Origin: a virus
DNA length: 64,000 bases
Strand: one strand, 5' to 3'
Virus record (IMG/VR): IMGVR_UViG_3300028146_000001
Span: 1-64,000 of that record
The notes beneath the pieces are model-generated. The model had not been told where the DNA came from. It was given only the letters and a program-made list of their open reading frames with translations, and searched no databases. Position 1 is the stretch's first letter. Each line of letters starts with the position of its first letter. Positions 33,250 to 42,913 of this stretch are shown piece by piece. A program made the translations under genes and the position numbers.

Positions 33250-33837
33250 TCATCCCTTCGGTTTCTTCCATGACGGACGCAAACGGTTCTTCACCCTCTC
33301 CATCGTATCCCGAACCTCTCGGCCCGTCACCGTTTGCCCAGCCAGTTCTATCGCCGTTTCCCGCGCAACGATCTTTGGAGCCACGTCCACGTAAGGAGCG
33401 GGCGTGTCTTCGTTCCGCTTGGCTTCATCGGCCCGTTGAGCGATTACCTTCTTGGCCTGTCCAATATCGCTCACAAAGGCCCGTGGATCGCCAGGGAAGC
33501 GGGCAAGGCTTGCCTTATACACTTCGCCGCGTCCCATCTTCTTGCCATGCTTACGAGCCTCCCGCTTGTAGCGGTCGCCGATTTCCGGCTGATCTTGAAA
33601 TTGGCGGTTATTCTCCGTGCCTTCGAGGAACGCGCGATCGGTCCCCGACGTGCCAGGGGGAACACCCGCCTCAATCATCTGATTGGCTTTGCTGGCATCT
33701 TTGGAAGTGAGAATAACCCATTTCCCACCGATGGATATTCCGGTGAGAGATGGGTTTTTTGTTTTCTTCTCGACAACTTCTTCCGCTTGGTCGAGCGTCA
33801 AGCCTTGGGCGAGCAAGTATTTCATCAGGTCGATCAT
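33250..33837 (-). CDS. Hypothetical protein with basic helical body
   Basis: 195 residues from the ATG at 33837, preceded by GGAGAATCC. A helical N-terminus (LLAQGLTLDQAEEVVEK) leads to a Lys/Arg-rich body. No family recognised. Probably a minor head or internal protein. Confidence 0.65.
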   Translation of the reverse strand: MIDLMKYLLAQGLTLDQAEEVVEKKTKNPSLTGISIGGKWVILTSKDASKANQMIEAGVPPGTSGTDRAFLEGTENNRQFQDQPEIGDRYKREARKHGKKMGRGEVYKASLARFPGDPRAFVSDIGQAKKVIAQRADEAKRNEDTPAPYVDVAPKIVARETAIELAGQTVTGREVRDTMERVKNRLRPSWKKPKG

Positions 33838-33848
33838 GGATTCTCCGC

Positions 33849-35405
33849 TTACTCGATGGTCCCCTTGGACACCGATTGCATGGTCAACGCCGCGTTCGTG
33901 GTGAACTTGCATTCAAACGTGCGAGTCGTCTTCGTGGCCACGGTCGCCGTTCCAGTGATGGTGACTTGCCCGCCATCGGTCAGAGTCACCGTGCCTCCAC
34001 CTTGAGAGATCAACGTCACCAAAAACGTCATGCCGACCTGCGCGTTCGGGATGTCCGCGAACATCTGTGCCGCCGTGCGAGTGGTCAACGCAATGCCGCC
34101 AGCGCCCGCAGCGGTAGTTTGATAGAAAACGTGATTCGCACCCGTCAAAGCGCCAGCCGCCGCCGTGATCGTGGTATCCGTGGCAATCGTCGTGAACTGC
34201 GCAGCGGGTAAGTGGCAAAGCGGTTGCATCCCGATTCCGGTAATTGTAACCGTTGTCGCCGCCGTCACCTTGACCAAGAAGCGGCCAACGCTCAAAGCCG
34301 GAACCGCCGTCAAGCCAGCCAGTGTAACGCCGGTATCCGCCGCCAAAGTCTCGGTGAAAGCAACCGTGTTCTTGATCGAGAACTCGAACGCATCGCCGAC
34401 ATTGGCATTCGGCAAACCAGCGATGATGTTCGCCGCCGTATCGGTCGTATCAATGTAATCCGCCGACGCGCCAGAACGAGTGATGAGCCGACCAACGATA
34501 CCCGCAGCGGTCAGAACGCCAGCGCCAGCCGTGGTAATCGACGTGTTCGCTTCGAGCGGAGGAGTAGTCATGAGGCTGATCGAGATGCCCTGAATGGCAA
34601 CGGCGGTAACGCTCGTAACGGTCACGCGGAAGCGACCGACCGAATTTGGCGGGATGATCGTTTGGCCGCTCAAGGTCACACCAGCGCCAGCCGTGATCGT
34701 TTCATTGAAGCCGACCGTGTTCTTGACCACGAACTCGAACGTCATTCCGGCCTTCACCATCGGGATAGCCGCGACAATGGCAACCGCCGTATCCGTGGCA
34801 TCCGAGTAAGCCGCCGATGCCCCGCTTCGCGTGATGACACCACCAACGATCCCCGCCGCCGTCAACGTCCCAGCGCCCGCCGTCGTGATCGCGGTATTCG
34901 CCGAGATGGGAGCGGTCAGTATCACGCCACGCCAATTCCCCGTCGCCGTGGCGATGAAGATTGCAACCGCACCAGCCGGAAGCGGAACACCCGTCGCCGT
35001 GGCAATCGAGTTGATCGTATCCGTGCCGTTGCCGAAGATTTGCGCGGAATTGGCTCCGTCATTGAAGACGAAGATAACAAAGCCAGCCGCCGCCGTTGGG
35101 AGCTTGGCCGAATCTCCCGCCGTGGTAACGGTGGAAATCCGGTTAATCATCGACGTGAGAGCGATTGCAGCCGCTTGTGTTCCGCCCGCATGGGCCGTGA
35201 CCGCGTTCGACGCCTGTTCTTTGATGAGTCCGACAAGCGTTCCAACGTCGGTTGAATTGGAGCCGATTTGGTAAGCTCCGTTCTCGGAATCGAAAACGCC
35301 AGGAGTCCCAGAGGCTTCCACGGCAGCGCCGATGAGGTTAGCGGCTTCTGTACTTCCGCAAGCATTGGCCAAAGCGTGAAGTTCGACGGCGGATAATTGA
35401 GCCAT
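33849..35405 (-). CDS. Repeat-containing structural protein
   Basis: 518 residues. After a 160-residue N-terminus, a domain of about 110-120 residues occurs as two clear copies (starting near 170 and 285: AGAGTLTAAGIVGGVITRSG / AGAGVLTAAGIVGRLITRSG) and a shorter divergent third near 400. Each has a KNTV-x-F-x-ET strand and an SVGRF strand. Ala/Thr/Gly-rich and beta, it may coat the head or form a fibre. Confidence 0.75.
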   Translation of the reverse strand: MAQLSAVELHALANACGSTEAANLIGAAVEASGTPGVFDSENGAYQIGSNSTDVGTLVGLIKEQASNAVTAHAGGTQAAAIALTSMINRISTVTTAGDSAKLPTAAAGFVIFVFNDGANSAQIFGNGTDTINSIATATGVPLPAGAVAIFIATATGNWRGVILTAPISANTAITTAGAGTLTAAGIVGGVITRSGASAAYSDATDTAVAIVAAIPMVKAGMTFEFVVKNTVGFNETITAGAGVTLSGQTIIPPNSVGRFRVTVTSVTAVAIQGISISLMTTPPLEANTSITTAGAGVLTAAGIVGRLITRSGASADYIDTTDTAANIIAGLPNANVGDAFEFSIKNTVAFTETLAADTGVTLAGLTAVPALSVGRFLVKVTAATTVTITGIGMQPLCHLPAAQFTTIATDTTITAAAGALTGANHVFYQTTAAGAGGIALTTRTAAQMFADIPNAQVGMTFLVTLISQGGGTVTLTDGGQVTITGTATVATKTTRTFECKFTTNAALTMQSVSKGTIE

Positions 35406-35407
35406 TG

Positions 35408-35545
35408 TTACTTTCCTTTGTTCTTGAAGTATTCGATCTCCGCGAGCCGCTTGGCCGCTTCCTTTTTTGATTTGTAAGGGCGAGAAAGAATCTTCCGCCC
35501 ATCATGCGACTTCACCACGTAGCCGCCTTTGACTTTCGCAATCAC
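35408..35545 (-). CDS. 45-residue hypothetical protein
   Basis: GTG at 35545 with AGGAG 8 nt upstream. The product (KGGYVVKSHDGRKILS then a Lys/Glu helix) looks like a small beta-hairpin plus helix that might bind nucleic acid. An upstream in-frame ATG exists but would overlap the previous gene by 165 bp. Confidence 0.6.
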   Translation of the reverse strand: MIAKVKGGYVVKSHDGRKILSRPYKSKKEAAKRLAEIEYFKNKGK

Positions 35546-35556
35546 GGCTGGAACTC

Positions 35557-35880
35557 CTAGTACATCGGAGGCTGTCCACCGACGCCCAGCGCCATCATCA
35601 GAGAATCTTGACCGCCACCGCCGCGCGGCATCGGCTTTCCGCTTGCGCCAGCAGGCATCGGGATATTTGGACCGCCCGCCGTGTTGAATGGTTGCGGCAT
35701 CGGCTGACCGCAGCATGGACACATGCCACCTTCGCCGGATTCTTCACCCATGCCGCCCATTTGTGGGCCAGCGCCCGGAGGAGCGGGAGCCATTGCACCA
35801 CCACCGCCTTGCAGAAGCGCCATCAATTCGGGAGGAAGACCTTGTTGCGGCATTCCAGACATCGGAGGCATTTGGGACAT
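35557..35880 (-). CDS. Pro/Gly/Met-rich protein with zinc motif
   Basis: 107 residues of low complexity (Pro, Gly, Met) with one C-x-C-C-G-x-P motif (CPCCGQP) in the centre. Comparable Pro/Gly/Met-rich proteins accompany portals in other environmental phages. Possibly an intrinsically disordered head protein. Confidence 0.65.
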   Translation of the reverse strand: MSQMPPMSGMPQQGLPPELMALLQGGGGAMAPAPPGAGPQMGGMGEESGEGGMCPCCGQPMPQPFNTAGGPNIPMPAGASGKPMPRGGGGQDSLMMALGVGGQPPMY

Positions 35881-35939
35881 TGGAGGTTCCTTTCGTTACT
35901 CAGACTTTATCGTGAATGGCGGCAGAAGTCCACAAGGAA

Positions 35940-36257
35940 TCAGGATTTGAGATTCAAGATGATATTTCCGGCGACATTGGCGCGAATCTGAATCTTACCA
36001 GCGCCGAACAAAGCCGAGGGGATCGGGTAGCTTTTATCCGCCGCTACCGTCTGCGTGATTGCCGTTCCAGTTGAATCTTGAGCGGCGTAATAAGCACCGG
36101 CAGGCATGGCCACGTAGTACGTGAGGGTAACGTAAGTTTCCGCGTGCGGTATTGCGATTTCTCCCGATGCCGCGTGCGAAATGTCAATCTCAGGAGAAGC
36201 GGAAGTCGTCAGCAATGCCACCGTTTGTTCGGTTGTATAGCGAGTTTCAAAGGCCAT
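35940..36257 (-). CDS. Small beta-rich structural protein
   Basis: 105 residues, Thr/Ala/Tyr-rich with alternating strands (YVTLTYYVAMPAGAYYAAQ, IQIRANVAGNIILNL). Fits a decoration or head-fibre subunit. GGAGAG upstream of the ATG. Confidence 0.7.
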   Translation of the reverse strand: MAFETRYTTEQTVALLTTSASPEIDISHAASGEIAIPHAETYVTLTYYVAMPAGAYYAAQDSTGTAITQTVAADKSYPIPSALFGAGKIQIRANVAGNIILNLKS

Positions 36258-36302
36258 GACGCTCTCCTTTTATTTGCAACAACATACTTGACTCGTCAAT
36301 AA

Positions 36303-36578
36303 TTACGGAACCCACTCGCCTGCTGTGAGAGAGAAGTGATGCTCGCAGTGCGCCGGGTCTTTTCGCTGAATCGATGGACTTAGCGTTTTCTTGGCTTCGT
36401 CCCACGTCCATGAACTTTTTCCTAACGGTTGAAGCGGTATATGGCACTTGTCACCGCATCCATCATGAGGGCAGATAAACATGAAGCCGTCATTTTGATT
36501 GACCAGATCAAAAATACAGTAATCGCCAGCGTCTTTGACTTCTTCCTTGGTCTGTTTTCTGGTTGCGATCCTCAGCAT
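36303..36578 (-). CDS. DUF6527-family protein
   Basis: 91 residues. The motif FMFICPHDGCGD-x-CHIPL followed by W-x-WD and LSPSIQ, then C-x-HHF with GEW at the end, matches DUF6527, a zinc-binding family frequent in phages. The Cys and His residues probably coordinate metal. No biochemical function is known. Confidence 0.8.
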   Translation of the reverse strand: MLRIATRKQTKEEVKDAGDYCIFDLVNQNDGFMFICPHDGCGDKCHIPLQPLGKSSWTWDEAKKTLSPSIQRKDPAHCEHHFSLTAGEWVP

Positions 36579-36615
36579 CTTTGACCTCGTGATGAGCCAA
36601 GTATGTTATTGCCTT

Positions 36616-38766
36616 TTACTTTTTGCCGTTTGCGATTGCAGCCGCAGCTTTCTTTTTCGCTGTTTCCTGATCCATTTTTTGTTTTTCCTTCGCGTGCTTC
36701 TGGTCGAGTTTGTGCTTCTCGTCGGCGTGCCGTTGATCTTGTTTGTGAGTCGCTTCGGCCTGCATCATCTCTTGTGCAAGCGGATTCAACGTATCGGGAG
36801 CCGGTCCCTGTTCGCCGAAATCCAACCGGATCGACTTGTCCAGCCCCAACGCCAAAACGTCTTCGCCTTTCAAGCTGACCGTCACCTTCGGCGGCTCTGG
36901 GTGTGGCGGGGGCGGTTCGGGGGGCTTGGGCAGCAAGAATCCGTTCACATCAATATCGAAAGCGTTCGCCCAGAACGTGATAAGTGCGTTGTACGGTTCG
37001 ATCGCGCCGCTGGTAGCAAGTTGCGAGATCACAGGCATCATCGTTTGGAGACAATCCTTCGCGTCCTGTTGATCTTTCTGCTTGTTCGGCTTCCGTGTCG
37101 AACCGGCCTCGATGCGATATTCCAGCGAATGAAGAAGCTCCTCAATATCCGCCGTCTCGACAAATTGGGTCCACAACTGGCCGATGATCGGGCCAAATAT
37201 CTGCGCAACGTCCGCACCTTTGTAGTGCCAGCGCAACATCAGCGCCAGCTTGCGGAAAGCATCGGTCATCGCTTCTTCGACTTTTTCCGCCATGTCATCG
37301 GGGCGAACATTGACGAAGTTCTCCTTCGTCTTCGTTTCCGTTGCTGACCGATCCTGGGTCTGTTGCATCCCATACATCAACTCGGAAAGTCCGGTGCGTT
37401 TCTCGAAGGAAACTTCAAGAGTTTGAAGAACCTTGAATATCCATTCCGGCATACTTGGATGCTGAATGAAAGCAACCAATTGATCGACCGGAACTCCGAG
37501 GTTTTGGCTCAACTCGATCAATGTCAAGTCGTCGCCTTCAAGAATCTTGTCTTTTGTTTCGTCGTCCATCGACTTCGGGACAACCATAAAATCGCGAGAT
37601 CGTTTCTGCATTCCAGAAACGATAAACGAGTACAGCCAATTGATAGCCTTCAATTCACCCATCGCCGGACGAAGGTGAGACATCGGCCAGATTTGCCGAG
37701 GCACTTCATGAAACTTGAACATCGTGAACGGCCAGCCGTTCGAGCCTGGAATATCGCACCAGAACGGCGTTTCCCATTGCAGCCGCCGACGTACTTCCTG
37801 ATCGTTGTCCCAAATTTCAGGAGGAACATTGAGGAAGTAGTTGTACGAGTCGCAAACCTCGACATAGACGTATTGCCCGTACCGATCAAGTTCAGCAGCA
37901 TCCGGCGATATGCCCTTGAGCAGCCCGCCAATGCCCATCTTTGACCAGCAGCCCCAATAAACGAGTAGGTCGTTGGTCTTGCCCTGTTTACGCCGGTATT
38001 GGTCCCCAGCGGCTTCCACGGCGGCATACTGGACGTAAGATTCGTAGTTGGCTTTTAGCGTGCCGTGGGGCAGTCCATGTTGCGCCTCGACTTCCCAAAC
38101 CGGCTTAACGAAACGGCGAAAAGCGACTTTAGCATTCCGCTGAACTTCCGCGTCAGGATCGAACAAAACATTGTCGGCGGTTTCGTATTCGAGAATCGCC
38201 ATCTTCCTGCCGCCTGCCGGATTATCCATGCGAGCAAACAAGAAGCCAGCACCCTTGATTATCGTCTCGTCAATCGCCGCGCGAGAATCCGTTTTCAATC
38301 CCATCGCATCGGGCAAGTAGTTGAGCATCCCAGAAAGTAGAATCGCGCGAATCGCGTCCTTCTGCATCTGTTGGGAAAGTTGCTGCATGATCGGCTGAAC
38401 TTGTGCCTGAATATTAGGGTCGTTGGGATCGCCGAATAATTCCGGTGGAAGTTGCGGAGCCGTCCGAGCGTTTACCTTGCAAGAGGGGTTTTTGTGGTAG
38501 AGATTCGGGCCGAATAGCTGGACAAGTTCAGCCGCCTTGTTGATGGTAAGGCAGATATTTGGCCGAGATACATTTCTCTTACCGACGTAAAGAAAGTCGC
38601 CGCGCTGAGGAGAGTCGGACATGCCGTACAAAAAGTCATACGGTCCATTAAAGAACCGCATACACTCGTCGGCATCGGCTTGAAACTCCCGCTTGGACTT
38701 GATCGCTAACTCGACCAAATGTTTCCAAGCGGTTCGGCAAGCCAGAAATGCAGCGTCGGCGCTCAT
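36616..38766 (-). CDS. Portal protein
   Basis: 716 residues, a common size for portals of short-tailed phages. Features include an N-terminal helical region, the segment RPNICLTINKAAELVQLFGPN, a central beta-rich wing and a long helical stem (about 460-580), followed by a Pro-rich linker and a charged coiled coil of Lys/Gln/His/Asp heptads at the end. It forms the dodecameric ring through which terminase drives DNA. It lies 1.6 kb downstream of the terminase genes. Confidence 0.85.
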   Translation of the reverse strand: MSADAAFLACRTAWKHLVELAIKSKREFQADADECMRFFNGPYDFLYGMSDSPQRGDFLYVGKRNVSRPNICLTINKAAELVQLFGPNLYHKNPSCKVNARTAPQLPPELFGDPNDPNIQAQVQPIMQQLSQQMQKDAIRAILLSGMLNYLPDAMGLKTDSRAAIDETIIKGAGFLFARMDNPAGGRKMAILEYETADNVLFDPDAEVQRNAKVAFRRFVKPVWEVEAQHGLPHGTLKANYESYVQYAAVEAAGDQYRRKQGKTNDLLVYWGCWSKMGIGGLLKGISPDAAELDRYGQYVYVEVCDSYNYFLNVPPEIWDNDQEVRRRLQWETPFWCDIPGSNGWPFTMFKFHEVPRQIWPMSHLRPAMGELKAINWLYSFIVSGMQKRSRDFMVVPKSMDDETKDKILEGDDLTLIELSQNLGVPVDQLVAFIQHPSMPEWIFKVLQTLEVSFEKRTGLSELMYGMQQTQDRSATETKTKENFVNVRPDDMAEKVEEAMTDAFRKLALMLRWHYKGADVAQIFGPIIGQLWTQFVETADIEELLHSLEYRIEAGSTRKPNKQKDQQDAKDCLQTMMPVISQLATSGAIEPYNALITFWANAFDIDVNGFLLPKPPEPPPPHPEPPKVTVSLKGEDVLALGLDKSIRLDFGEQGPAPDTLNPLAQEMMQAEATHKQDQRHADEKHKLDQKHAKEKQKMDQETAKKKAAAAIANGKK

Positions 38767-38795
38767 TGACTATCCCTTGAGGAAGAACGGAACGC

Positions 38796-39083
38796 TTACG
38801 ACTTCGGAGCGGGCTTGCTGACTGGACTTTTCAGATTGACCGCTTCGGGGACGAACGTCGCCTTTTGCAGAATACCGCCAGCGACTTCCTTTGCACCAAT
38901 CGCCGGTTCCAACGGATTGAACCACCAGCATTCGATTTCCGCTTCCTTCGCGAGCGTTGGAGGCGAAGTGTTCGACGCCGCAACCGCAGGGCAGACCTTC
39001 ACAACGGTCATAGCGGGACCGCCAGAGTTGAGCATGACAACATCGCCAACTTGCGGTTCATAAACATCTTTCTTATCGGACAT
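38796..39083 (-). CDS. DUF2158-like protein
   Basis: 95 residues from the ATG at 39083. The core VGDVVMLNSGGPAMTVVKV followed by ECWWF is the DUF2158 signature, a small beta fold common in phages and bacteria. Function unknown. Confidence 0.75.
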   Translation of the reverse strand: MSDKKDVYEPQVGDVVMLNSGGPAMTVVKVCPAVAASNTSPPTLAKEAEIECWWFNPLEPAIGAKEVAGGILQKATFVPEAVNLKSPVSKPAPKS

Positions 39084-39126
39084 GATGAAACTCCTACAGG
39101 GCGAACGGCTGGAAGAATAAAACGCT

Positions 39127-39231
39127 TTACTTTCCGCCCTTCGGTGGCGTGAATTTAACGAACCGAACAGGAAGGACAACGCCTCCCTTGACATAGACTT
39201 CGCGGACGCGAACCATTTTGACTTTTTCCAT
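39127..39231 (-). CDS. 34-residue basic microprotein
   Basis: ATG at 39231 with a perfect GGAGG 7 nt upstream and TAA at 39127-39129. Strongly basic with Val-rich strands (VRVREVYVKGGVVLPVRF). The ideal ribosome site makes this a credible gene despite its size. Confidence 0.65.
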   Translation of the reverse strand: MEKVKMVRVREVYVKGGVVLPVRFVKFTPPKGGK

Positions 39232-39267
39232 GATAAAACCTCCTTAAGTGATACAAACGCGGGGAAA

Positions 39268-39621
39268 TCAAACGCTTGGTTTGGTGGATGCTTCGAGCAT
39301 CAAATCGCTGACGTAGACTTCCACGCGGCGAAGGCGTTTGCTTTCTTCGGTGTAATCCCACGCCCCTTGCTGATTCAGTTCCCCATCCGTGGCGTGCGGG
39401 TCGCTGACATGGCGAACGCCGAAAATCTGCTTCTTGCCGCCGTTGGGAGCATGAACGGCAACGTCAACCGTTCTATCTCCGACCGCAGTAACAAAGCCCG
39501 CGTAAGGCGAGGTTGTTTCGTGGCCGTCGAGATACCAGAGAACCGGCATACAAATGGTCGCTTCCGGCATCTTGTACGTGGCCGAATTTCGCTTCGCTTC
39601 TTGGGTCATGGTCGCTGACAT
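39268..39621 (-). CDS. Hypothetical phage protein
   Basis: 117 residues. Beta-rich middle (VLWYLDGHETTSPYAGFVTAV, TVDVAVHAPNG) with HV-SDPHA, of a type found between portal and terminase genes in other phages. Function unknown. Confidence 0.7.
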   Translation of the reverse strand: MSATMTQEAKRNSATYKMPEATICMPVLWYLDGHETTSPYAGFVTAVGDRTVDVAVHAPNGGKKQIFGVRHVSDPHATDGELNQQGAWDYTEESKRLRRVEVYVSDLMLEASTKPSV

Positions 39622-39625
39622 GGTG

Positions 39626-40339
39626 TTACTCTCCTTGGGTAAGGTTTCTCAACAGATCGTACAAGGCCGCTTGCGTGTTCGGAGCAAGTTGCCTTTTCAA
39701 TTCCCTCAGACCGGCTATTTTCGCTTCATAGTCGGCGATTTGCAAGTCAATTACCTGATCGAAGCCGGTCGCTGGCTTCGTGACGACGACGGTTTGAGCG
39801 TATCCGCTTGTGGCGACGTGACCGTTTGTCGCTGGTTTTTTTGCCATTGATTCGTACAAATTTTGGGCGACAACATCAATATCAACGGCTTTCGGCTTCA
39901 CTTCGGGAGGCGGGACCGGCTTGGATTGCTCGATCTTCCGCAGCGCCCAACCGACGCACTCACGTTCGATGTCCAGAAGATCGCCGTCAAGCGACTTCAC
40001 CGCGTTTCCCCAGAGCCGCGCGATCGAGGCCCATGCAATTCTTTCTTCCGTCGTCTGGGTCGCGTACTGCGAACCCATGTATCCGGCGATTTTGTTGGCG
40101 AACTCATCGAGTGCCACGTCTTGTTTGATCGCCGCCGCGTGTTCGATAAAGTTGATCGCCCACGAAGCGACCTTTTCCCACAAGCCCCTATCGGTTTGCT
40201 CCCACGCGGCATCAGCGGGAATCCCCAGAGCAGCGGAGAGGACATTGAAAGCGGATCGGGCCAACATCAGCCCATCGAACCGGCTCTTGATTGCAGTCCC
40301 GCGAAGTTCCTCAACGGTCAACGGTGTCAGTTCGCTCAT
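39626..40339 (-). CDS. Hypothetical protein between terminase and portal
   Basis: 237 residues, ATGA overlap with the terminase stop. Largely helical, with a coiled-coil-like end (YEAKIAGLRELKRQLAP). No domain recognised; location suggests a packaging or portal accessory role. Confidence 0.65.
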   Translation of the reverse strand: MSELTPLTVEELRGTAIKSRFDGLMLARSAFNVLSAALGIPADAAWEQTDRGLWEKVASWAINFIEHAAAIKQDVALDEFANKIAGYMGSQYATQTTEERIAWASIARLWGNAVKSLDGDLLDIERECVGWALRKIEQSKPVPPPEVKPKAVDIDVVAQNLYESMAKKPATNGHVATSGYAQTVVVTKPATGFDQVIDLQIADYEAKIAGLRELKRQLAPNTQAALYDLLRNLTQGE

Positions 40340-42024
40340 TTTTCCAGTCTCCCAGGTCCGAGCATCATGGATTGCCCAGAGCCATCTTTTTGCGCCCGTT
40401 CTTTTTGTCGTTTACGCCATGCCCCGATTGCCCCGCCGATCAAAGCGGGGTCTTTCTTCGGAGCAACCCAGATTGGATTGTACTGCACAAGATAGCGAAG
40501 ATTGTCCATTAAATGATCGTTCTTGCTGTCCGGCTTGTCAATGAACATCGTCCGGCCATCGGCCCCTTTGATTTTTTTGTTGCGGTAATGCCGGATTTCT
40601 TTCTTGAAATTTTCCAGTGTCCGAAACACACGGAGCTTCGGGAAACCATCCTGCCGAGTCCGCAGCCACAACCGAACCGCACCGATGCCCGCCATCTCGT
40701 TATCGTTGCCAGGGATGAACTCAAACCCTGTCTCAATCGACTTTACTTTGTTGATTCTCAGTTGTTCACTGTATTGCTCAACTACCTTCTGACCAGCGCC
40801 CATGTCCCGATGCCGAGCCGCCCGCATGTCGATCAAGAACGCTTGGTACGTCTGCTTGCCTTGCTTTCGAGCCATTTCTAACCCGAAAATCGCTGCATTG
40901 CAGTTCTTGATGTAAAGCTCATCGTAGAGATATGCGAAGTCGCCCTTCTCAAGCGGCGGAATAGCCATGAACAAAACCGCGCAAGTCTGCGTCCCAGGGT
41001 CAATCGCCAAGTAGCGCGTCCAATTGAGCGGAACATCGAACGCATCGACTTCGTGAACCCGTGGCGAGTATTCGGGATAAACGCTTCCTGAAAGGATCGC
41101 AAATTCACCACCGATACGAACGCGGTAGCTCTCTTCATCTTCGGCGAACTTTTCCTTGACCACTTCCCGCTTCGCTTCGGTCAAATGCTTGTTGTCGTCG
41201 ATGGTGCAAAAGAACTCTTCGATGGTGCGTTGTTTGGTTGGGTCTTTCCGCTTATCTTCGCCGGTCCACTTTCCGGCAATCCAGACGCCGCCTTGTGCCA
41301 GCGCCCGTTCGTGGAGCGAGTAGAGCCGTTCCGTTCCAGTCTGAGGCGTTGCCGACCAAATGAACCGGCCCGCCTTGTCGATCAAACGGGCAGCGATTTC
41401 GCTGTACCACTCTCGGTCAACAACTTCCTCGTCAAACCAGCCAAGGTCAATCGTTGTTCCTCTTGGCGGCTTACTGTTGGACGAGTAGAAATGAATCCGC
41501 CAGCCATTTGTTAATCCGACCGATTTTGGAATGCCTTCTCTTTTTGATTCCCACGAAATATCTTTCACAAACCGCTTCGGGATCAATGGCGTAGACGGCT
41601 TTGCTTCTCTCTCACGGTCAGCATCTTGCGGATTTTCTGGATTAAAAGACCGCCATTCGTGCGTTTCCAGATCGCGGATCATTTGAAAAGCGCCCGGCTT
41701 GAACAGTTTCGCGTACATGACCTGCGCGATTTGATCGTTGTCCTGTGTGACACAATAGCAAACTCCGTTTTCCTTCGGATACCTGCCGAGCGGGTCTTGT
41801 CCTGTGCAAGCCCGCGCTACTTCCGAGGCCGCTTCGAGCGTTTTGCCGGATCGGTTGGCTCCTCGAATAATCCGTTCTACCGCCATACTCTCGCGAAATG
41901 CCTGTTGAAACGGTAAAGGCTTGAGCAACCGCAGACCTTCGATCTTACGAAGTGCGAGTTTGTTGAGAACACGCCGCAACTCAATGTCGGTCGCGTCGAT
42001 AGGTCCGTGATTAGATGCAGACAT
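40336..42024 (-). CDS. terL: Terminase large subunit
   Basis: 562 residues. The ATPase half has Walker A GANRSGKT (55-62), Walker B IDLGWFDEE (192-200) and the coupling motif FIWSATPQ (about 218). The nuclease half has the RNase H-type first strand YLAIDPGTQ (about 333) and a C-terminal DNLRYLVQY segment near 505. It pumps DNA into the prohead and cuts concatemers. The gene overlaps the candidate small subunit by 14 bp. Confidence 0.95.
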   Translation of the reverse strand: MSASNHGPIDATDIELRRVLNKLALRKIEGLRLLKPLPFQQAFRESMAVERIIRGANRSGKTLEAASEVARACTGQDPLGRYPKENGVCYCVTQDNDQIAQVMYAKLFKPGAFQMIRDLETHEWRSFNPENPQDADREREAKPSTPLIPKRFVKDISWESKREGIPKSVGLTNGWRIHFYSSNSKPPRGTTIDLGWFDEEVVDREWYSEIAARLIDKAGRFIWSATPQTGTERLYSLHERALAQGGVWIAGKWTGEDKRKDPTKQRTIEEFFCTIDDNKHLTEAKREVVKEKFAEDEESYRVRIGGEFAILSGSVYPEYSPRVHEVDAFDVPLNWTRYLAIDPGTQTCAVLFMAIPPLEKGDFAYLYDELYIKNCNAAIFGLEMARKQGKQTYQAFLIDMRAARHRDMGAGQKVVEQYSEQLRINKVKSIETGFEFIPGNDNEMAGIGAVRLWLRTRQDGFPKLRVFRTLENFKKEIRHYRNKKIKGADGRTMFIDKPDSKNDHLMDNLRYLVQYNPIWVAPKKDPALIGGAIGAWRKRQKERAQKDGSGQSMMLGPGRLEK

Positions 42025-42439
42025 GATCTATCCAATCTTGGATCGGCAAGCCAACAATACCGGACTTCTGCGCAAGCTGAATGGCTATCTTCTCCAAGTC
42101 CTCATCGCTCGATGCGTCCAAATCGGTAGCGCCCCGCTTGGCATCGGCTCGCTTGAACAGGTCCGTCATGATGTCCAGCAAACGGGCTTGTTCCGCCGAT
42201 CCTACCCGCGTCATGCCGTAAGCGCCCATGATCGTTTGCACAAATCCGGCAGCGCCGCCGACTTGAGTGTAAAACTCAAGGGCGATTTCCTCAATGTCAA
42301 CGGGGGAGTCTTTTGCGGAAAGAACGCGGGTTATCTTGTTTGAAATAGAATCGGTTGCGGTCGAGACGAATGGTGGAGTAGTCCTTGCGGAGTCTTTCCG
42401 TGGCTTCTTCGGCTTCGGTGGAGCTTTTGGAAGAGTCAT
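42011..42439 (-). CDS. terS: Candidate terminase small subunit
   Basis: 142 residues from the ATG at 42439, coupled to the upstream stop (ATGA) and overlapping the large subunit. The N-terminus is Pro/Lys-rich; the rest is helical and acidic, compatible with an oligomeric DNA-recognition subunit. The assignment rests on position and size; no HTH is obvious by eye. Confidence 0.55.
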   Translation of the reverse strand: MTLPKAPPKPKKPRKDSARTTPPFVSTATDSISNKITRVLSAKDSPVDIEEIALEFYTQVGGAAGFVQTIMGAYGMTRVGSAEQARLLDIMTDLFKRADAKRGATDLDASSDEDLEKIAIQLAQKSGIVGLPIQDWIDHVCI

Positions 42440-42903
42440 TGCACGGTTCCCGTGGCTAAAACTGCCGCCGCCCGCCGATGCCCAATTCCAACCCATCGCG
42501 ATTTGCTGGCGGGATAGTACACCATTCCAGTGTACTCTTCGCCCGTATGGAGCGTCAATGTGCATGTCGCCAGCATCGGTTTCGCCACACCCAGAATCAC
42601 CCGCTCAGTCGGAAGCGAAATGTGCAACTGATTCATCTTCTCGTCATGCCCAAACTGGATACACGGTTGAACCATGTGGTTGATGACGAGCGTAGGCTTG
42701 ATCTCGAAATCTGGGAATGTCAGCGTAGACCCATCAGGCATCGTCGCCTTGCCAACGCCGATTTCCTTAGCACATTCCCAGATGTTCGGTCGAAAACGCT
42801 GAATGAGAAAAACATCCATTTCTGGACAAAACGCGCTGATCTTGATTGGCTGTGCATGAGCCACGGACGAAATGAAAACAAGGATGAAAGGAGAGCGTAT
42901 CAT
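42436..42903 (-). CDS. Secreted or periplasmic hypothetical protein
   Basis: 155 residues from the ATG at 42903 with GGAG 6 nt upstream. A clear signal peptide (residues 1-16, hydrophobic, ending in AHAQ) suggests export. Four Cys could form disulphides. A terminator-like hairpin lies just upstream of the ribosome site. Function unknown; a role in lysis or host interaction is possible. Confidence 0.7.
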   Translation of the reverse strand: MIRSPFILVFISSVAHAQPIKISAFCPEMDVFLIQRFRPNIWECAKEIGVGKATMPDGSTLTFPDFEIKPTLVINHMVQPCIQFGHDEKMNQLHISLPTERVILGVAKPMLATCTLTLHTGEEYTGMVYYPASKSRWVGIGHRRAAAVLATGTVQ

Positions 42904-42913
42904 CGGGAACTCC

